Shown here: positions 60,672 to 64,000 of the stretch, piece by piece
Layout of the letters: every line of letters starts with the position of its first letter
Numbering within the stretch: the stretch's first letter is position 1
Assembly (NCBI GenBank): GCA_045106815.1
Contig: JBGCFG010000022.1
Location: forward strand, 1 to 64,000
From: JAUIAI01 sp045106815
Lineage (GTDB): Bacteria; Pseudomonadota; Gammaproteobacteria; Burkholderiales; Burkholderiaceae_E
Length of the DNA stretch: 64,000 bases
Direction: 5' to 3'
Position numbers and translations under genes: made by a program
Notes under the pieces: model-generated
Seen by the model: the letters and a program-made list of their open reading frames with translations, nothing else
What the model was told of the DNA's origin: nothing
Databases searched by the model: none

Positions 60672-61519
60672 GTACCCGCACACCTGAACGAAGCAAGACG
60701 GAAGGCGGCGTTCCAGACCGGTTGTCTGATCAGGAATTTGCTACATTTCAACGCCTCACCCTGGAGGCAACAGGCATACAGATCGGTGAAAACAAGCGCT
60801 CAATGATCTACTCTCGCTTTGCGAGACGGTTAAGAGCCAAAAAGATGCATAGCTTTACCGACTACCTGGAATTGCTTGCGTCTCCGAATAGTTCTGAGCA
60901 TGGCTTTTTCATCAACACAGTCACCACGAACCTGACGTTCTTTTTCCGCGAAGCCAATCATTTTGACTATCTGGCTAGTACAGTCCTGCCCGCTATCGCC
61001 CAAGAGGGTCGGCCCGGCAATAAGCTGAAAGTTTGGTCATCTGCCTCATCTTCTGGTCAGGAGCCTTATTCGCTCGCAATGGTACTTGCCGACTCACCTG
61101 AGATTGCAGGTTGGACAACGCGACTCCTTGCGACTGACATTGATACAGACATGGTTACCCGCACGCGCGAAGGTATCTATGCCGAGCCAGAATTGCGTGG
61201 TCTAGACGATACTCGCAAACGCCGGTGGCTTGAAAAAAAGCCGGACGGGCGATATCAGGCATCCAGCGCATTACGCGAGATGATGATTTGCAAGCAACTC
61301 AATCTTTTTCATCGCTGGCCTATCAAACCACCGGTCGATATCATTTTCTGCCGCAACGTTCTGATTTATTTTGACCGCCCAGATCAGCTAAAGATCGTCG
61401 AAGGTTTTCATCGCATTCAACGACCAGGAGACTACCTCTTCCTTGGGCACTCCGAGTCATCACGTGAAATCACAGGGCTATACAAACCGGTTTCCAATAC
61501 TGTTTATCGGCGTATCTAA
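60668..61519 (+). CDS. cheR: Chemotaxis methyltransferase CheR
   Basis: A 283-residue enzyme that methylates receptor glutamates using S-adenosylmethionine. It starts at GTG 60668, overlapping the STAS stop. The N-terminal helices (QEFATFQRLTLEATGI), FFREANHFDYL, the SAM loop KVWSSASSSGQEPYSLAM, TDIDTDMV and FCRNVLIYFD are typical. Its beta-subdomain could bind the LWEEF tail of the nearby receptor. It overlaps the cheD start (TAATG). Confidence 0.93.
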   Translation: MSTRTPERSKTEGGVPDRLSDQEFATFQRLTLEATGIQIGENKRSMIYSRFARRLRAKKMHSFTDYLELLASPNSSEHGFFINTVTTNLTFFFREANHFDYLASTVLPAIAQEGRPGNKLKVWSSASSSGQEPYSLAMVLADSPEIAGWTTRLLATDIDTDMVTRTREGIYAEPELRGLDDTRKRRWLEKKPDGRYQASSALREMMICKQLNLFHRWPIKPPVDIIFCRNVLIYFDRPDQLKIVEGFHRIQRPGDYLFLGHSESSREITGLYKPVSNTVYRRI

Positions 61520-62118
61520 TGGAATTTCCCCGACGCCGAAGCATCAGTGACACACATGGTGAGGCATTCCGGTACGTAGAAGAACACACAGGCCGAACCT
61601 TCGCGAAAGTCATGCCGGGGAACTTTTACGTAACGACCTCTAAAGAATTGATTGCTACGACGCTCGGGTCCTGTATTGCGGTTTGTCTTCGTGACACCGA
61701 TGCTGGCGTCTTTGGAATGAATCACTATCTGTTACCGAAAAGACCAAGCAACCAGGAACCACGCCCAGCCGATTCACCCAATGATGACAATCGCTACGGT
61801 GAACAGGCAATGGAGGCATTGATTGCAGGGATGATCAAATGTGGTGCTCGGCAAGAGTGTCTTGAAAGCAAGATTTTCGGCGGCGGTAGGGTACTGGGGC
61901 TTTCAGAGTCAGTTGGCCTGCTAAACGCCAATTTCGCAAACGAGTTTTTGCTGCAATCCGGCATCCCAATTCTGGCGGCGGATGTCGGCGGAACGGCAGC
62001 ACGAAAAATCATTCTTGACCCTGGCACTGGTCAAGTCAGAGTTCTCAAGTTAGCTAACAGAGCCCGCGAAAAGATTGTTTCCGCAGAGAAGCAACTGATC
62101 GCGTCGACAACACCTTAG
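61519..62118 (+). CDS. cheD: Chemoreceptor glutamine deamidase CheD
   Basis: A 199-residue enzyme that deamidates receptor glutamines. The catalytic cysteine is C52 (LGSCIAVCL) and the catalytic histidine H69 (GMNHYLLPK); the SKIFGGGRV region is also conserved. In some bacteria CheD is also bound by CheC, which makes its place in an operon with a CheX-like gene notable. Start overlaps cheR. Confidence 0.92.
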   Translation: MEFPRRRSISDTHGEAFRYVEEHTGRTFAKVMPGNFYVTTSKELIATTLGSCIAVCLRDTDAGVFGMNHYLLPKRPSNQEPRPADSPNDDNRYGEQAMEALIAGMIKCGARQECLESKIFGGGRVLGLSESVGLLNANFANEFLLQSGIPILAADVGGTAARKIILDPGTGQVRVLKLANRAREKIVSAEKQLIASTTP

Positions 62119-62147
62119 ACAAAGGCAAATTTTGGAGTTTGTTATCC

Positions 62148-63272
62148 ATGGCTGGCAAGATTTACCGCGTATTAATCGTAGATGACTCGAAGGCCATGTG
62201 TCATTTTCTGGCACATGCAATCAATCAGGACCCGCAACTTGAGGTAGTGGGGGTGGCGCATGACCCCTATGAGGCACGCGGCTTGATCAAACAGGTCGCC
62301 CCTGATGTCATTACTTTGGATGTTGAGATGCCAAAGATGGACGGCATCACGTTCCTTGGCAATTTGATGAGACTACGACCCATGCCTGTTGTCATGATTT
62401 CATCTTTGACTACTGCTGGTGCTCAAACCTCTCTTGAAGCCCTGCGAATTGGTGCTGTGGACTTCATGGTCAAACGCCAGCCAGCAAGTGAGCAAGGTGT
62501 GCGCGACTACATCTCGGAGATTTGTGACATCGTGCGCACGGCTGCTCAGGCTGACGTAACGAAATCCGAACGAAAAGGCAGCTCGGCCCAGAAAAAGCCA
62601 GAGTTTGCGAAATGGAAAGAGCGCGCCATCAAGGGTTCTGCCGCGGCGCCTGGTGTGCGTCGACTGATCAACATCGGCGCGTCAACCGGTGGGCCTGAAG
62701 CGCTTCGAAACGTGCTCGATAACACATACTCCCCGGATTGTGCTGTCACGATTACGCAGCATATGCCCACTCGGTTTATGGGTCCCTTTGCAGACCGACT
62801 CAACCAGACCTCTCGATACAAGATCGCATTGGCAAATGACGGTGAAGTCATATGCCCAGGCCACGCCTATGTTGCTCCTGGCGACTTCCATATGGACATC
62901 GTCAAGCAGGGTGGCAAGTTGATTTGCAAGCTGCGCGAAGGCCAGCGCATTAACGGCCATATGCCGGCAGTTGACTTCACCTTTACATCCGCTGCTAACG
63001 CAGTTGGCGATTCATGTCTGGGTATTTTGCTTACGGGCATGGGTAATGACGGTGCCCAAGGCCTCAAAGATCTGCACGACGCCGGCGCCATGACCATCGC
63101 CCAAGATGAGCGAAGCAGCGCAGTTTGGGGTATGCCAGGATCGGCTGTCGCAATGGGTGCTGCCGATGCCGTTCTAACACTTGCCGACATTGGCCCAACC
63201 CTTGATGATTTACTGGGTCCACGCAAGTCTGCACCGGCCAAGTCTATTAGTGAAATCGCCAGCGGCGCATAA
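62148..63272 (+). CDS. cheB: Chemotaxis methylesterase CheB
   Basis: A 374-residue response regulator and methylesterase. The receiver domain has D12 and D13, phosphorylation site D58 (TLDVEMPKMDG) and lysine in VKRQP; a linker of about 45 residues leads to the esterase with the catalytic triad S179 (GASTGGP), H205 (TQHMP) and D301 (GMGNDG). The ATG at 62148 is preferred over TTG 62139 because GGAG at 62134-62137 would sit too close to the latter. It removes receptor methyl groups and completes the adaptation pair with CheR. Confidence 0.93.
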   Translation: MAGKIYRVLIVDDSKAMCHFLAHAINQDPQLEVVGVAHDPYEARGLIKQVAPDVITLDVEMPKMDGITFLGNLMRLRPMPVVMISSLTTAGAQTSLEALRIGAVDFMVKRQPASEQGVRDYISEICDIVRTAAQADVTKSERKGSSAQKKPEFAKWKERAIKGSAAAPGVRRLINIGASTGGPEALRNVLDNTYSPDCAVTITQHMPTRFMGPFADRLNQTSRYKIALANDGEVICPGHAYVAPGDFHMDIVKQGGKLICKLREGQRINGHMPAVDFTFTSAANAVGDSCLGILLTGMGNDGAQGLKDLHDAGAMTIAQDERSSAVWGMPGSAVAMGAADAVLTLADIGPTLDDLLGPRKSAPAKSISEIASGA

Positions 63273-63279
63273 CAAAACC

Positions 63280-63306
63280 GCACCCTAGTGTCCCAGGGTG
63301 CGTTTA
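63280..63306 (+). terminator. Intrinsic terminator of the che operon
   Basis: CGCACCCT (63280-63287) and AGGGTGCG (63296-63303) pair in a perfect 8-bp stem with an 8-base loop, followed by TTT. It lies 8 bases past the cheB stop. The T-run is short but the placement is convincing. Confidence 0.75.
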
Positions 63307-63455
63307 CCAACGAGCCGCGAATGGGCCCGCAAGCACTTTTTTGAACGATAGCTTACTTGGCAGCCATCGGTTTGAGGGTGTTAAACGCCCAAAAAAGCCT
63401 TATCACCAAAACCCACCTGGCGGCGCCTAAGCTTCCGCCTACCGGCCCGATTGAA

Positions 63456-64000
63456 CTAGATGGGCAGTGTATGCAACAGCAACACACCAAAGAAAAACAT
63501 CACAATCACATACGGCCAGTTCCATACCGCCGCCTTATAACTGGGCACGCCGTAGCGCCCCTGAAAGATAAGATGAGTGCCTGATAGCGGACTCGCGCAA
63601 GTGCCCAGACTCCAGCAGTAAAGATAGGTCACCGCCAGTAGCGTTGGAGAAGGATCAAGCGGCAGCAGCAACGGCGTCATTGCTGCAACCGAGATGACCG
63701 GATGCAGCCCAACAGCCGATACCGTCACGACACCAAGCAGCAATACACTTGCAACTGCCGGCGTGAACTCGGTCACGGGCATTTTTAGCACGCCTGTCTC
63801 GACTACCGCGCTAAGCCCAACCGCAAGGACGCCCGCGCCCAGAAACAGCATCAATTCACCGGCCATGCCAGGCAAGCCTGAGCGCACATGAATGCCGAGC
63901 GTGCGCGCTGAGCCCTTTGGACCCTGGCGATGAATCAACACGAAGACAGTCACGCCAAGCGCTGCAATCGCAATGACGTAAAGAATGGAAACACCTGGCA
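63456..64000 (-). CDS. Membrane transporter, C-terminal part (ion transporter superfamily-like, partial)
   Basis: The frame runs from its stop at 63456 to the right edge of the window without a stop, so the N-terminus is missing. The visible 181 codons encode about five hydrophobic segments. Stretches such as GLHPVISVAAMTPLLLPL, WSLGTCASPLSGTHLIFQGRYGV and WNWPYVIVMFFFGVLLL resemble the C-terminal halves of anion transporters of the ion transporter superfamily (DcuC, CitMHS or ArsB/NhaD-like). The exact family and substrate are not clear. It is convergent with the che operon. Confidence 0.6.
   Translation of the reverse strand, partial: PGVSILYVIAIAALGVTVFVLIHRQGPKGSARTLGIHVRSGLPGMAGELMLFLGAGVLAVGLSAVVETGVLKMPVTEFTPAVASVLLLGVVTVSAVGLHPVISVAAMTPLLLPLDPSPTLLAVTYLYCWSLGTCASPLSGTHLIFQGRYGVPSYKAAVWNWPYVIVMFFFGVLLLHTLPI

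Noticed and set aside
63370..63395. GGGTGT-TAA-ACGCCC hairpin followed by an A-run
   Set aside because: The homopolymer is A, not T, on the plus strand, and on the minus strand the T-run precedes the stem, so it fits no terminator on either strand.
1..64000. Search for CRISPR arrays, tRNA genes, transposons or phage genes
   Set aside because: No regularly spaced repeats, no tRNA-like cloverleaf with conserved TTCGA arm, and no transposase, integrase or phage structural protein were seen by eye.

Overview
The window reads as one stretch of chromosome from a heterotrophic proteobacterium, most likely a beta- or gammaproteobacterium. I infer this from the family content (cytochrome bd, MdlAB-type exporter, YidB, CnoX-type thioredoxin, AapJQMP, a full Che cluster), Tat- and Sec-type signal peptides, lipoboxes and moderately high GC. 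No lineage marker such as rRNA is present, so genus cannot be assigned. I see no tRNA, rRNA, CRISPR array, insertion sequence, phage or attachment site. Genes are tightly packed. No stretch over 300 bases lacks a gene; the longest gaps are 43201-43472, 32961-33215 and 7604-7843.

Layout. 1-7603: a divergent pair of transcription units, with a deaminase-type amidohydrolase and a partial 2-keto-4-pentenoate hydratase relative leftward, and a PotDABC-type ABC importer with a PuuE-like amidohydrolase and a hydantoin-racemase-like protein rightward. Together they look like uptake and breakdown of an unidentified nitrogen compound. 7844-10681: a membrane EAL phosphodiesterase receptor. 10703-12528: a CitE-like lyase translationally coupled to an Fpg-type DNA glycosylase. 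12679-16083: a sulfur amino acid unit (thiol dioxygenase, four-domain rhodanese, cystathionine beta-lyase). 16149-18455: YidB-like protein, thioredoxin-TPR co-chaperone, M48 lipoprotein protease. 18459-24695: LysR regulator, PdxA2, TRAP transporter and an isopropylmalate-dehydrogenase-like enzyme, probably for a hydroxy-acid. 24892-29305: carbohydrate ABC importer. 29446-32960: a small unknown protein, an acyl-CoA synthetase and a di-heme peroxidase lipoprotein. 33216-37287: general amino acid importer AapJQMP. 37302-41235: PhyH dioxygenase, divergent from a GbsR/MarR regulator and CydAB, with an 18-bp perfect palindrome between them. 41222-48552: TspO, hydrolases, FMN reductase, luciferase-like oxidoreductase, a copper-radical-oxidase lipoprotein, YbjQ family, MazG-like. 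48575-54223: heterodimeric ABC exporter, second luciferase-like enzyme, quinone-oxidoreductase-like MDR. 54230-63272: a chemotaxis cluster (MCP divergent from cheY, a CheX-like gene, cheA, cheW, a STAS gene, cheR, cheD, cheB) closed by a hairpin terminator. 63456-64000: the end of a membrane transporter.

The most interesting items are the CheX-like and STAS proteins inside the chemotaxis operon (no CheZ is visible), the lipoprotein that keeps all galactose-oxidase copper-radical residues, the racemase-like protein lacking both expected catalytic cysteines, the palindrome upstream of gbsR-cydAB, and the inverted repeat that brackets the start codon of aapQ. I do not see a clearly unprecedented multi-gene system. 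Start sites were moved inward where a ribosome binding site, an overlap or a conserved N-terminus argued for it.
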